64,000 nt of DNA from Biscogniauxia marginata (lineage: Eukaryota > Ascomycota > Sordariomycetes > Xylariales > Xylariaceae). Numbering within the stretch: position 1 is the first letter of the stretch; every line of letters begins with the position of its first letter. The notes under the pieces were generated by a model that worked only from the letters and a program-made list of their open reading frames with translations, was not told the DNA's origin and did no database searches. Below are positions 32,007 through 44,055 of this stretch, one piece after another. The DNA lies in assembly GCA_022695795.1 (NCBI GenBank), contig MU404057.1:1-64000 (forward strand), given 5' to 3'. The translations under genes were made by a program, and so were the position numbers.

Positions 32007-33773
32007 ATGATCGTGAGAGGCACAGCAAGGTACTGTCGGAACTTGCGGCCGACATTGCCCCATACAACAAGCCCAATAGGCCGTTATGGCCAACAATGTC
32101 GTCGACGATATACGATGCCTGCAAGTCCTGTGCCAACAGGTAGCTCGGCGAGCTCTGCGGGACTACTCGCGCCCTTCGTGAACGAACTGGACAAGATCGC
32201 GCCATCGTTTAAGATCAATGGTTCCCAGATACAGATTATCAAGACTCCCGCCGATTTTTATGACACTTTGAAGGTCCGCAATTAGCCAGCTTACTATTAA
32301 CGTCGAAGGTGGTTGACGTTGGTAGGCCAGGATACGCAATGCGAAGAAACGCATATTCTTATCGACACTCTACATCGGTAAATCGGAAAAGGAGCTGGTA
32401 TATTGTCATATGTGGAGTGTTCGTGAGCGCCCAAGCTGACGATATCCGAGATTGTGACGCTTCAAGAAGCACTGCGCGCTAATCCCGAGCTCAAGTTGAG
32501 TATTCTCACGGATGCCCTACGTGGGACTCGGGAGGCTCCCGACCCATCCTGTGCGTCCTTGCTCGCCCCTCTCGTCACCGAATTCGGTGCAGATCGCGTT
32601 GAGCTCCGCATGTACCACACCCCGAATTTAACGGGGCTTCGGAAGAAGTACATACCCAAGCGCATCAATGAAGGATGGGGCTTGCAGCATATGAAGCTCT
32701 ACGGCATCGACGATGAAATCATCCTGTCGGGGTATGGGTGTCTATACAAGTAGGACACCGGCACAAGGCTAATTATTCCCAGCGCAAATCTCTCTACCGA
32801 CTACTTCACGAATCGCCAAGATCGATACCATCTGTTTGCGTCAAGCGAGGTTACTGATTATTTCTGGGGGCTTTACCAAGGTGTAGCATCCCTCAGTTTT
32901 CTTGTAGAGCCTTCAGATACCGAGGTAGCAGGTTTTCGTCTGCAATGGCCCTCGACCAACGCAGCGCCATCTCCTCTGGAGGACCCTACGCAGTACATAT
33001 CACAAGCCACAGGTGTCATAAACAGCTTGATAACCCCAAAACAGCCCTTAGGCGATACTCAGCTACAGGTGGATGTTGCTCCTGGCTCAAAAGATACGAC
33101 AGTTTATATGCTTGGACAACTCTCGCAGTTGATGAGGCCGGATACGTCAACGGAACTGCCAGCTATCACGCATATCCTTAAAACCCTAGCTACTCCTCAA
33201 TATTCGGGTTCTTCATGGACATTTACAGCTGGATATTTTAACCCTGCCCCGTCGCTCACTAACCTACTGCTTTCAACGGCTTCCCAAAATAACACCGTAA
33301 TCACCGCATCGCCCTATGCTAATGGTTTTTACCAGTCCAAGGGTGTTTCGGGATTACTGCCCGATGCGTACACTCTACTTGCAAGGCGCTTTTTGCGGGC
33401 AATTCATGAGCGAAAGCGCGAGTCCGCTATAGTGCTCAAGGAATGGCGCAAAGGCACAGTTGGTGAACCTGATGGATGGACGTATCATGCCAAAGGGCTC
33501 TGGGTGACCCTTCCGAACGACACGAGCCCCGCAATGAGCATCGTTGGAAGCTCAAACTATACAAAGCGAAGCTACTCCCACGATCTTGAAGCAGGCGCTT
33601 TAATAGTAACTCATGATGATGATCTGAAGAAAAGACTAGGCGAGGAACAAAGATGGCTTCAAGAATATGCGAAGCCTGTAAACCTAGATGACTTGGCCAC
33701 AAATGAACGAAGAGTAGGGTTGAAAGTTCGCATTGCGATGTGGATCGTGAGTCTTGTTGGAGGCGCGCTTTGA
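32007..33773 (+). CDS. pgs1: CDP-diacylglycerol-glycerol-3-phosphate 3-phosphatidyltransferase (PGS1)
   Basis: Predicted 536-aa mitochondrial phosphatidylglycerophosphate synthase, the committed enzyme of cardiolipin synthesis, phospholipase D superfamily. Exons 32007-32273, 32326-32397, 32451-32731 and 32783-33773; introns of 51-53 nt. The N-terminal 36 residues are Arg-rich with no acidic residue (MIVRGTARYCRNLRP...), a good matrix-targeting presequence, which fixes the start. The first HKD-like motif is HMKLYGIDDE followed by SGANLSTDYFTNRQDRYHLF; the second is YHAKGLWV...GSSNYTKRS. The segment ARIRNAKKRIFLSTLYIGKSE matches the family. All exons are open, so the gene looks intact despite its small introns containing stops in every case. 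Confidence 0.93.
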
Positions 33774-34399
33774 GAGTCTATCCGTCCGAGAACGATTGAA
33801 AAATGGACGGCGCTTACGAGTCTGGCTCAGTCCAGTCAACCCACAGTCACCGAAGGTTTCAAGGTCCTGCATACCCATCTAGCAACTCTTGCTCTCAAGA
33901 GATTGGACGGCGCAGTATCGCGGATAGATTTGGCCAGATTCGACTCGGAAGAAGCCGTCCATCCATCAATTCTGTTCTAAATTAGTCGGTGGAGGGCGTC
34001 CTTCTGTCTTCCGTCTCGCCTCAACGATACCCGCTTTAGATTCGATAATAAACATCAGACATGATCTCCGGCTTATCGGATTAAATACGCTAATCGCTCC
34101 TCTTGTCTCGTTACACTTCTACATTTAGGAGGCGAGGAATTGAACCCGGAACCATTTTATCTATGTATCTTCCAATGCTCAACCTCCTCTCCGCCTCTTA
34201 CCCTTTGGGGCCAGGAAATGGAATAATCATGTTATAATTGTAACGTCGATGTGCATGTTTTGATTTGAGGTGCAGCTTAGAGGCTGATATAACCTGGGTC
34301 TGATCGGCCTATTCGAAATTGTATAAGAAGCTCATCATTATAGGGCAGGCCGCACCTGTGTTTTGACCTCGTACCTAATCACAGAAGGGAAGGGTCAAG
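33774..34399. other. Intergenic, upstream of GH5 gene
   Basis: About 625 bp. A degenerate tRNA-like stretch at 34128-34200 was considered and rejected. Otherwise nothing is recognised. Confidence 0.4.
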
Positions 34400-35672
34400 A
34401 TGAAGTCCTGTTTATTCCTCATCGCATCTGTCCTTTCTAGCGCCTCAGCTATGATATATTATGCTGGTGTCGCAGAGTCAGGTGGTGAATTTGGTGTCTG
34501 GAGTGCCGATGCTACGCCCGGGACGGGCCTACCCGGCGCCTTCGGTGTCGAGTACCAGTTCATTGACGAGGCGGGCGTTGACGTTCATGTCGATCAAAAC
34601 CATCTAAACCTCTTCCGCATTGCCTTTTTGCTCGAGCGCATGTGTCCTTTAGATACAGGTCTCGGCTCGACCTTCAACGAAACGCACTTTGATTATTTTA
34701 AACAGGCGGTCGACTATGTCACTGTCACAAAGGGAGCTTATGCAATCTTAGACCCGCACAATTACATGCGGTATAATGACCCGAGCTCACAGCCGTATAC
34801 CGGTAGTGTCATCGGCAATGAGTCGGACCCGACGGCCGCGACAACAGCGCAGTTCGGCGAGTTCTGGGGCGAGCTAGCAGGGCGATTTGCCGATAACGAG
34901 AAGGTTATCTTCGGTCTGATGAACGAACCTCATGACATGCCGTCGAGCCTAGTGCTAGAGAACAACCAAGCAGCTATCGACGCGATCCGCGCTGCCGGTG
35001 CCGAGAATCTCATCATAATGCCGGGTAACAGCTGGACGGGCGGCCACGCGTGGACTGAGGGCTCGGATCCGAATAGCGAAATCATGTACCAGTTCAATGA
35101 TCCGCTGAACAACACGGCGATTGATATCCACGAATACCTCGACGTGGACTACAGTGGGAGTCACAGCGAATGCGTTAGCGACGCAGCAACAAACCTAGCA
35201 GCTTTGACAGAGTGGTTGAAGGTACGTAAAGCATAAGATCCCCCTTGAGTGGATACTCTCTTTGCCGGATCTATTATAGAAACAAAGTAGTTGATTCGCT
35301 AACTCGCTATTCTCAATTGGAAACAACGTCTAGACCTACCAGCTAAAGGCCTTCATCACCGAGTTTGGCGGGCACAACAATACTGGTTGTGCCGACATGC
35401 TCGCCGACATGGTCAACTACATGGCCGAGAACGACGAGTACATCGGGTGGACCGCGTGGGCGGCAGGTCCCTTCTGGGGCACTAATAGCCCGTGTTGTAC
35501 CGACTCAGCGCAGCTCGGCAGCCTCGAGCCCGGCAGCACGGCCGCCGATGGTAGTCCCGGACTATATGACACAGTCTGGCTCAAGACTCTACAGCCTCTC
35601 GTTCCAAGCGAGCTGCAGTGGAGCGGGAAGGCTAGTGTTGAGGGCGGAGAGCTGGTCGCCTTTCCCGCTTAG
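34400..35672 (+). CDS. Secreted GH5 endoglucanase (cellulase)
   Basis: Predicted 386-aa extracellular endo-beta-1,4-glucanase of glycoside hydrolase family 5. Exons 34400-35221 and 35334-35672; the 112-nt intron has a GTACGT donor and CTAG acceptor, phase 0, joining EWLK to TYQLKAF. A signal peptide MKSCLFLIASVLSSASA is clear. The acid/base Glu176 lies in FGLMNEPHD, and the nucleophile Glu284 in AFITEFGGHNN; DPHNY and DIHEYLD are further family motifs. No carbohydrate-binding module is attached, unlike many fungal GH5 cellulases. The length equals the bare catalytic domain. The gene lies 0.6 kb after PGS1 on the same strand. Confidence 0.93.
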
Positions 35673-36957
35673 TTATGGAGACGAGGTCAATACTAGATAG
35701 GGCTGACTATCTTGGGCGAGACGGCCGAGTAAAGAATACCTAGTTATTCGGGAGTAGCTTTACGACTTCATGCCGGCAGTTATGGCATAACCTGGTTAAG
35801 CGTCTGAGACTGTCGGCTCGGAATTACTGCGAATCCCCAAGATCCGGGGACTCGCCACCAACAATCAAATATCATTGGATGCGATACTTTCTTGTTGTAA
35901 ACCCGAGAGGTGCAACTTGTGCCGACAACTAATGCTGCAAAGACACATAGCTGCTCGGTTTCGACTGCCCACCTCGACTCAATCAATGATCTTTCTCAAC
36001 GATCTGATCGGGTGATCGACAAATACTGCATTAGCACGCTGGAAACCAAAGAGCCGGAGCGCATCGCAATCAAGCTATCGCAGCGGATAACTGTCATCCC
36101 GTTGCAATGGCGGGCGCACTGGCGTTTTGCGTTTCCGGATAGTCGCGCATCCGTTCCACACTTCAATCCCCCCCTGTCTCCCTATCCCGTAACGTAAGTT
36201 AGTCGAGCAACATAAGCGACTACGAAACAAGCCGCTCTCACCTACTCGTCCCGGCCCACTTGACAAGGCAAAGCTGGAACTATTTGATTGATCCCGACTA
36301 AATAGAGCCAAGGTAGCGTAGCCCGAGGAGTGATGGGTCTTTCTCAGCTCCGGTGAATCCCCTCCCGGAAACAGAGTGTTCCGTTTCAACGGCCGGCGCT
36401 AAATACCATTGGTCGATCCAGTCGGTACTCGATTCATCTGATACGCGGATGGGAAACTCCACGGCTTGGCTCCCATGTGGGAAGTCTGTCCTGCCCGTGT
36501 AAGACAGTAGTAAAGGAAGCCAAAATACACAATAAAGAAACCTTCAGACTCGACTTTCTCCTGTCATTTATTTGATGAAGAATTGTTACCAATCCCATAC
36601 CAATTCCTTAATCTACGCCTTTAAAGGTGTATCTCCCGCTAGCGTCATATTACTAGAGTCCCATAGTCTTGGGATCAGTCTCGATAGAATATCGCCAAGT
36701 TCGAAAAAGTGCCTCACTTGAATACCAGAAACGGTATAACCAGCCCGGCACTATCACATCACACCTATCATTCACCATACTAGAGTATACTCCGCAATCT
36801 AGTAATCACGCTACCAAGCGACTTGCTTGCTACGGTTGCGGCGGCTGCTGTGGCTTGCCATATTGGGTTCACCTACATATGTAGCTGTACCATATTTTTT
36901 CTTTCTCCAAGCTGAAAGTTGCGCATGTGGGCTGACAGGTCCTTACTATCAACCAAC
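35673..36957. other. Intergenic region
   Basis: About 1.3 kb between two plus-strand genes. Frames on both strands are short and show no similarity. No repeat is evident. Confidence 0.4.
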
Positions 36958-38248
36958 ATGCCTACCTCAATATTTCCGTACATATTATTCAGGGTGGCAG
37001 CCCAGGTAGGGCTGGGGCCAAGCCGCTCATCCTCGCCCTCATCACGAATCTTGAACATGCCTTGGGCCCCGACATCATCATCCCCAGCTGAGTCGGGGAG
37101 GATACGAGAGAACGAGTCATGGACTCTTGGGTGGATAAAATCATGGATAAATTCGCCCTTCACGATAGTCTTCCACGTGCTGTTCGCCATCGTGGTCGTT
37201 CTGCTCGCCTCCACACGTTCTTCTCTCGTGACTAGGGCGCCGTCGATGTCGGATGCGGACACGTGCGTCTCTCACGACAGCCCGAATCCGCACGCGCTTC
37301 AGTACCCGGAACTTATCAGCGGGACCCTCAACGGCACGACACTGATCGTGCCGATTCCGCTCACTCAGGCCCGTATGCTCATCCCCAGCAAGTACAGGAT
37401 CGCCGAGTCTGTGTACCGCTCGCTGCTCCCTTCGTTCCCGGAGGGCATGTACCCGATGGTGGCGCAAATCGTCCACGATCACGACATCCAATTCCCGGCC
37501 TACAACGCCTCGCTGCCGGATTTTTCGGTGAGTAAAGGTTTTTTTTTTTTTTAATCCCTTACCCGCAACACGCTCGCTCGCACTTATTAAGCCTTTATAC
37601 ACATTATACTAACTGCAGCTTACCCAGCGCGCCTCTTTCGAGTTCCCCTTCGTCGACGTCCTCGGGACCGGGCACAGCTCGTTCCGCTGGGCCGGCACGA
37701 TGCTGATCTCGGCCTCGAACCAGATGGCCATCGACGGGTCCCGGAGCTACGGCATGTCGGCGCACGCGGCGGCCTTCGACCCGCCGTGCGACGCGTACCG
37801 CGCGCTGCCCGACGGGTCGACTTTTGCGCACAGCCGGGGCATGCCCGAAATCGGCAACATCAACGCCGACGCCAACGACACGCAATCGTCGTCATCATCA
37901 TCATCATCATCATCGTCAACAACAGCCAAGTTCATGACGCTCGAGACGCGGCCCCTGCCCGAGGCGGCGGCAGCGACGATCCCGTACCCGCTCGACTTCG
38001 TGCGCAACGTCACGAACCAGCCCGTCTTCGCGGGCGACGCCGCCAAGTGCGACTACTACCAGCGCCTCTTCGACACGGCCCTGACGACGGGTAGCAACGC
38101 GCCGGTGCCCGTCAGCGGCCGCGTCAGCGCCAACCTGGAGCCGTTCGCGGCGGCCCAGAGCTGGGGCGGGGGCGCGGACGCGGGCGTGTTCGGGTGGAGG
38201 CTCGCTACGGCGTTCTTGGAGCCGCCCGCGGTGGAGGAGTGTAGATAG
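36958..38248 (+). CDS. Membrane-anchored fungal protein, possibly acetoacetate-decarboxylase-like fold
   Basis: Exons 36958-37527 and 37619-38248 give a 399-aa protein; the 91-nt intron has GTGAGT, a branch point ACTAAC directly before the CAG acceptor, and is in phase 0. A single hydrophobic helix at about residues 68-85 (FTIVFHVLFAIVVVLL) would anchor it, leaving a long lumenal or external domain. That domain has GTTLIVPIPL, a YPMVAQIVHDHDIQ segment and FEFPFVDVLG...SSFRW, which I associate weakly with fungal proteins of the acetoacetate decarboxylase-like superfamily; I am not sure. A poly-Ser tract from a TCA/TCG run (37885-37915) interrupts it. The start is uncertain: ATGs at 36925 and 37060 are alternatives. 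Exon 2 is very GC-rich. Confidence 0.6.
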
Positions 38249-39166
38249 GTAGATAAAAAAAATTATAAATGTGAAGGGATGACTGGAAGATTAAAAAAGA
38301 TGAGAGGGGTAAATCTCTTGTTAGTTTAATGATAATGAATGGGCTTGGCTAAGGGGGGAGGGGAAAAAAGGGAATGGCGTAAGGGCGCTTTTTTGATGCC
38401 GTATATAACTTTTATTTTTTCGTTTTGGGGCATGTCGAGATAGCGTGCCTCGGTATTTATATTTTTTAATATCATTCTATGGAACTTTCTTCCAGAATAT
38501 ATTTACCTTCTTGCTTTATTTGACTGAGTGAGAAAGAGGCAATCAGTGCATTCGCTCTTGGTATATGATTACCAGTCTTGAGATAGATCCTTTCGTGCTC
38601 GGAGGTTTTTGATTTCTTGGTTGAGAGGCGTATTTATAGCTATGTATGTAACCTGAAGGTAATGGTTTTTTTTGTGTTGAAACTAAATGTATCAACGAGG
38701 TTGATGTATGTCTAGATGTCCTTTCAAAGCCCTTCTTACTGGTTAATATATTACCACTACTTACCTATATACTCAGTGTAGGTGCTGCACAAGTCACGTC
38801 GCCCAAATCTATAAGATCAGTCATGCATTTAATCAATTAATATATTCAATGCAGTGGCAACACTGATTTGTCTGGACTGTCAGTATATCTAACTTTACGA
38901 TACGTAATTTACCAGCGCCGTCTCCTAATAGGGAATGAAGAGCTATTAATTTCTACGTAAGAGTCAACAACAGGGGAAGTCTAATGGTTAAGGCATAAAT
39001 AAGTTCGTATTAGAGAATAAATATTAGCACGGGGTTAAGCAGTCTAGGTATTCATAAAGGGCGGAGGGGAGGTGATCTCGATATAAATTTCTCGATTAGC
39101 TACACTTCAATGGGGTTTAATTTACTTACAAGGCGAACTGGTGGAAATCATGATAGGTAACCTAGG
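38249..39166. other. Convergent intergenic region, AT-rich
   Basis: About 920 bp of AT-rich DNA holding the 3' regions of two convergent genes. No gene is supported. Confidence 0.4.
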
Positions 39167-39754
39167 CTAGAGATAATACATCGTCATGCCTTTCGGTCCG
39201 AAACAAAGGCCGTACGGACGCGGGGCATCGTTTTCGTCGTCACACGGAGTGTCGTCGTCGTCGTCGTCGTCGTCGTCGCTGGGTGAAGCTTTAACCCCGA
39301 CTGGGCTCTGGACGACGAAAATCTCTTTGTCTTCGTCTTCGTCTTCGGTCTTAACCACGGGGGACCCGGGCTCAGGACACATACCCTGGCCGTCGTCCCA
39401 CGTTTCTTCCCCCTCGAGACGAGCTCTCTTGGAGGAAGCGTGGCTCAAGACGCTGTCGGCTTTTCTCTTGGCATTCCGGGGCTCTGAAGCGTTACTAGCA
39501 GTGTTGAAGCTGTTGTCATTGCTGTCACCCGCCTCGTCGGCGCGAGCCTCACGACGTGCCAGTACCTTGCACTGGGCGCACTTTGCGCGCCCTCGGCTGG
39601 TAAGAGCCTCCTTGACCTCGACGCCCGCGGCGCACTTCCCGAGGCGACGGGCTCGTAGCGCGTCCGGGCAGTACCGGTTCCTGTTCTTCCGGCCAATGAG
39701 GGTCTCGTAGTGAGGGTTGGCGCATTGCGAAAAGTAGGGGTATTGTTTGCACAT
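39167..39754 (-). CDS. Uncharacterised acidic Cys-containing protein (195 aa)
   Basis: Intronless 195-aa frame from a good ATG. The N-terminal 65 residues hold six Cys and many Arg (MCKQYPYFSQC..., C29, C41, C59, C62), perhaps a metal-binding or nucleic-acid-binding segment. The middle has KRKADSV and KRAR, plausible nuclear localisation signals. The C-terminal half is acidic (EDEDEDKE) with a run of nine Asp coded by a GTC/GAC triplet repeat, ending in PYGLCFGPKGMTMYYL. I do not recognise a family. Codon choice and length argue for a real gene, and the frame begins and ends well inside normal-composition DNA. The mirrored plus-strand frame (39186-39710) is a by-product of the triplet repeat. 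Confidence 0.6.
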   Translation of the reverse strand: MCKQYPYFSQCANPHYETLIGRKNRNRYCPDALRARRLGKCAAGVEVKEALTSRGRAKCAQCKVLARREARADEAGDSNDNSFNTASNASEPRNAKRKADSVLSHASSKRARLEGEETWDDGQGMCPEPGSPVVKTEDEDEDKEIFVVQSPVGVKASPSDDDDDDDDDTPCDDENDAPRPYGLCFGPKGMTMYYL

Positions 39755-41107
39755 CTTTATCTGTTGTTTGTGAAGTTGGTGAGAATAAGTTCTAGGAGTT
39801 CTAGGGTTTCTGGGCTGTCTGGGAGATTTCTGGTGTTGATAGAACTGGCGGGTTCTGTCTATTAATACTGATATTCGTTTTCTGGTAACCTAAACAATGG
39901 CTTTGTCTAGGTATGCTTCACCTTCTAGGCAGATGTTTCTTGCTACAAACAATTTCCTTTATGCCTTGCCGGTTTTCTTTATCCTCTGAATTGGTTGTTA
40001 CTCAGCTACCTGCTTTTATCAACTTTCACCATTGGCCCTAGGCTCCTGTAGGGAAAACAATTTTCGTGGCAGTGTGTACAGGTTTAAGGCTAATCTATTA
40101 TATTTCTTCGTTTTAGCCATAAAACTTAGACTATGCCCTCTCCCGAGGCAGACTTTAGCTTCTAACTACTAAAAAAGCATATGCTCCTTGAGAAGCATGC
40201 AACATTTTTACTGCAACACCGCCCCCTCCATTTTACTCTTTTTAATTCTTTGAGAAGGCCGAAATTTATTAACAATCCTCAACTCAATATTGGATACTAA
40301 TATAATCCATTGTTCCATATATTATCCTCCTATCAATCCGATATAGAGTATATACGGAAACTCACTTTTGAAGTATTGATAAACTTAAGAGCAAAGCCTA
40401 ACAAAATCCCAGTTAGTAACTCCGAGTATATATTTACTCTTAGTTTAGGTATATTACTTCCTAAAGTGATTATCATTTCAACAACTCCCTTCAAACCTTT
40501 AACGTCATTAGTCCACTGGCAAGATAATTAAATACGTCCTAAGTATCCTCGTCACAACCATGGCTAAATTAGGTACTTGCTGAAACCTTTTTCACAACTA
40601 AGAACAACACGGACATTCCCGAGAAGTCCTCGATATTGCATAACAGCATACGGCTACTAAAGTATCATGCCCAAGAGCTTTTATGCGCGCCCGAGGACTC
40701 CAGCACACAAATAAGTCGTCATCTCTGTCTTTCACAAAACCCAGGGACCTCTGGGGCCAGTTGCTTCTTGAAAGGCGTAGCTAGATATGATACTAGGAAT
40801 TACTGACTAAACCTAGACATAGAATATCTATAGAACAAGGGGGGAAAGAAATAGGAAAGCGAGTGTATGTAATTCAAAAAACTCATACTGCATATGTAGG
40901 TACCTAAGCATGAAATCCATACAGACTAAGTAAAGTGTCAAGGGGTGGTTTCTGAGAATTCATCTCAAGTGACAAGTTGACAATTTAAGTGAAATTACCC
41001 GTACACTATACACCATTATAGTAGCTATGAGTACATTAGCGCAGCCATCGACGCATTGATTTGCTGCGCATCCTATGAGTGCGGCTTTTTCTTTCTCTTT
41101 GTTTTCC
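39755..41107. other. Intergenic, AT-rich
   Basis: About 1.35 kb between two minus-strand genes. The 73-codon frame at 40310-40531 lies in AT-rich DNA and has no recognisable similarity. Confidence 0.4.
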
Positions 41108-42898
41108 TTACAGCTGTCCGTTCTCCTTTTTCGGTCGATCAGGAACTTCCTGTTTAGAAGATCAGCATTTCCCATTTGTAATACTCGATCAAGGGGTTTG
41201 GGGGCGAGAGAGGAGGCGGAGGCGGTTGTAACTTTACCTTCCACGCGCCGTCGAAACCAGCGCTGCGAACCCACGTCCGCCCAGGCGACTCGGCCCCGTC
41301 GATCACCATATAGGCGATCTTCGTCCACAAGTCGCCCTTGATCTTCAACCATTCCCTGTCCTCGTACTTCTTGCTGATCTCGTGCCCGATACCGACGGCG
41401 CGGAAGAGCTTGGAGACGTGTCCGTCTTCGTGAAGAGCATGGATGCGAGGCAATAGTTCTTGGAGCCCATCAGTTCATGGCATTATTATTCATGGCGGAC
41501 ACTAGACCGAGACGTACCGATCGCGGGGCCTGGATTCTTATCTCTCGGCACGTACGAGGCGATGCTGTCGAGTGACAGCGGAGGGCAGCCCCTCGCAGCA
41601 TACTGGACTAGGTCCAGACGTATTTTCCACTCCAACAAGCGTACTTTGTTTGCGGTCGAGATCCACTCCTGCTTATTGATAACTACAAAAATGGGGTTTA
41701 CGTTGACGTGATGCCTTGAATCCGTTTATTAGATTAGCAGTGTTTCTCAAGATCCAGTATTATGGCACCACTTACATCAAGAAAAAGTCGAACTTAGGAT
41801 ACTTGCCCGGACGCAGAGCCGCGGCGGCTGCTTCATATATCTGCGCATTATACATCTCTACAGTCCTCTCTTCTAGTTCGTCTGGGTTTACCTTCACCTG
41901 GCCCACGATCTTGATTGTTTCATCCCAGGCCCGGGCCAGGACTCCACCTTGAATCTTGTTGGGATCTACTAGTCTGGCGGCAGTGGCCACTTTCTTATCT
42001 TCTCGCACAGCATCAAGGAGATTTGTGATCCTAGGCATAGGCGTGGAGGCTGATTCCTCAGCTTCCTCAGCTGTAAACATGAAGTTTCTGAGATCATCGT
42101 GGTGGATAGCAGCCTGAGCCAGGCCCATTGCGACCATTGCTGGCTGTTGCCACTCTACACCATACATCAATTGGATCAAGGGGTGGACGAACCCTGGGGT
42201 TGATGCCATGAATTAGCACGCGGATTCTGTCAAGTTAATTCTGTTCGAACTTACCAGCAAACATCCGTATCAGCATATCTTCACTTCTCTCGTCGCCCTT
42301 GAACATGTACTCATGCAATGTCTTCTCCCATCCAAGTCGTTCGATCTCTGCTTGGAAGAACGCAAGGAAGTCCGCGTAGTATCTGATCCCCATTTCTCAG
42401 CAATCAGCCGTGGTTCTCAAAAAAGGAGGCCAAATATCATCTAGTCCTCGGAATCAACTCACTGTCCCTTCCCAAGACGCTTCTTGGCTGTATCCCAGTC
42501 TCTGAGTTCTTCGACTGCATTCTCATGGGCCTTGTAGGCTGGCCGCTGGTACGACACGTTGTCGTAGTAGCCCTTCTCAATATCCTCGGCAGAGGCTCCG
42601 GTGCCGTACAAGGCCAATAACTGATGGCTTATACTAAACGATGGGTTAGTAGTGAAGAGGCCCGATTGTGAGATCAACATCTAGGACATACTGATTATGA
42701 AATCCAGAATCGTTGAAGTACACATGGTGAGACTGGAATACAAGTCAGTACAGACACTGATGTAGACGTCGTATGTATGCCAACCTCGAGATCCTTCTGT
42801 AGCAGTTCGCTCGTCTTCTTAGCCGCAGGTTCGCTCTGGCGAACATGCCAGAGCCCAGTGTTGTCCGGCGTGATTTGGATCGTGTGTGCGGTTGCCAT
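41108..42898 (-). CDS. Questin-oxidase-like protein (Baeyer-Villiger-type oxidase family)
   Basis: Predicted 443-aa member of the questin oxidase-like family (DUF4243), known from GedK-type ring-opening oxidation in fungal anthraquinone pathways. Eight exons: 42898-42785, 42732-42692, 42633-42463, 42382-42255, 42193-41776, 41714-41518, 41458-41238, 41149-41108; introns are 52-88 nt. Family motifs are HHVYFND-SGFHNHISHQLLALYGTGAS, YQRPAY, FVHPLIQLMYGVEW, FFLMHHVNVNPIF and EDGHVSKLFRAV. The exon sum is 1332 nt. An in-frame ATG at 42982 would add 28 Arg/Ser-rich residues (MLSSSSRIPLRRMK...), a possible mitochondrial presequence. No polyketide synthase or other pathway gene is nearby, so a role in secondary metabolism is not supported by the context. 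Confidence 0.87.
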
Positions 42899-42982
42899 CT
42901 TGGTTATGTTTCTGCGGAAGGTGTAACTATTCAAACCGATCTTCATACGTCGCAGGGGGATTCTGGATGAGGAGGATAGCAT

Positions 42983-44055
42983 GAGGTATGACTCGGATCC
43001 CTTCGAAGGCTTAATTATACTCGCCCGGCCAGGAACCTAACGTTGCAATAAACACCGGACAATTGCTGTTCGCCCGAGCCTGTACTTAATCCCAGGAGGC
43101 GATGATTACCAATCCACGGCCGCTACCAAGCGGGATGCAATGCGGGGGTCGTTGTACAGCTCCCGCCGACGCAATGACAGCGGGACGGCATCAATGTGAC
43201 GATCTTCCAAGGTGACACACTCTCCGACTGGCTGGCCTGTAAGTTCGTGCCCCTTACCCCGATCTTGGAGCTCGAATAGAGTTGACGGGTAAGGGTCTGA
43301 ACCAGACCGGACTATGGACTTTCAAATATCTCCGGGATGGAATGGGAAACCTCGTCGTCGCGAGCTAGTGCCGAGCCCCGGCTTACACAGCAATTGCTTA
43401 CGAACTCGCGTATGTCCCATTGGCTAAACCAGTTAAGAGACAAGGAGTGGTTGTGACCAGCGAGGTTGTCGTGGCGTGGATAATGGGCCGGATTTAATAA
43501 ATAGGTAGCTCGGAGCCGGAGCCGTGATGGTATGTACCTAACTAAGTAAATTATTCGGCAAATTCCCTAGCGAGCTCGGGGTTTAGAATGTCTCACCTCG
43601 GATGCTGCTTGGCACTTGATGATTGATTATTAAGGTGACATCACCGCTCAGCTTATACACATTAAACTGATATAATCCTCCTTACCTCTAGCCCGGAGCC
43701 TAGTAGAGTTAAAAGGTGTACTACCTACCTCCTATCCCTATCGACCCTACGTGCGTCACGCCTCCCACGGTCCAAGAAAACAAAAAACGTCATGAGCGTA
43801 CTCTCCAATCTATAACCAAGCTTATTCTATAGTTCTCTATATTTATCATCGAGATGTCTACCTAAGTTAAGCGGTTATAAACCATGCTCCAAGAACATAA
43901 ACACTACATCAAAAAATATGTAGCCATGGAGACTAAAGATCCGTAGGCCTCAAAAGCTTTTTTTCTCTCTCTCGTGTTGAAACCAGCCAAATAGCCGAAA
44001 GGCGGGCACATGTATTCCACACAGCCATCTACAGTATAAAATCCCCCCACCCCCC
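42983..44055. other. Intergenic region
   Basis: About 1.07 kb between the questin-oxidase-like gene and the 3' end of the asparaginase gene. It contains a CTACCTACCTCC motif near 43719-43732. No gene is supported. Confidence 0.45.

Noticed and set aside
34128..34200. Possible minus-strand tRNA
   Set aside because: A 7-bp acceptor-like pairing and a TTCAATT loop can be drawn, but the T stem has a C-C mismatch, position 8 is not T, and no proper D arm or anticodon arm forms.
39186..39710. 174-codon plus-strand frame rich in Ser
   Set aside because: Its poly-Ser tracts mirror the GAC triplet run of the minus-strand Asp-rich gene; it has no start context or similarity.
40310..40531. 73-codon plus-strand frame
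   Set aside because: It lies in AT-rich intergenic DNA and has no family features or neighbouring exons.
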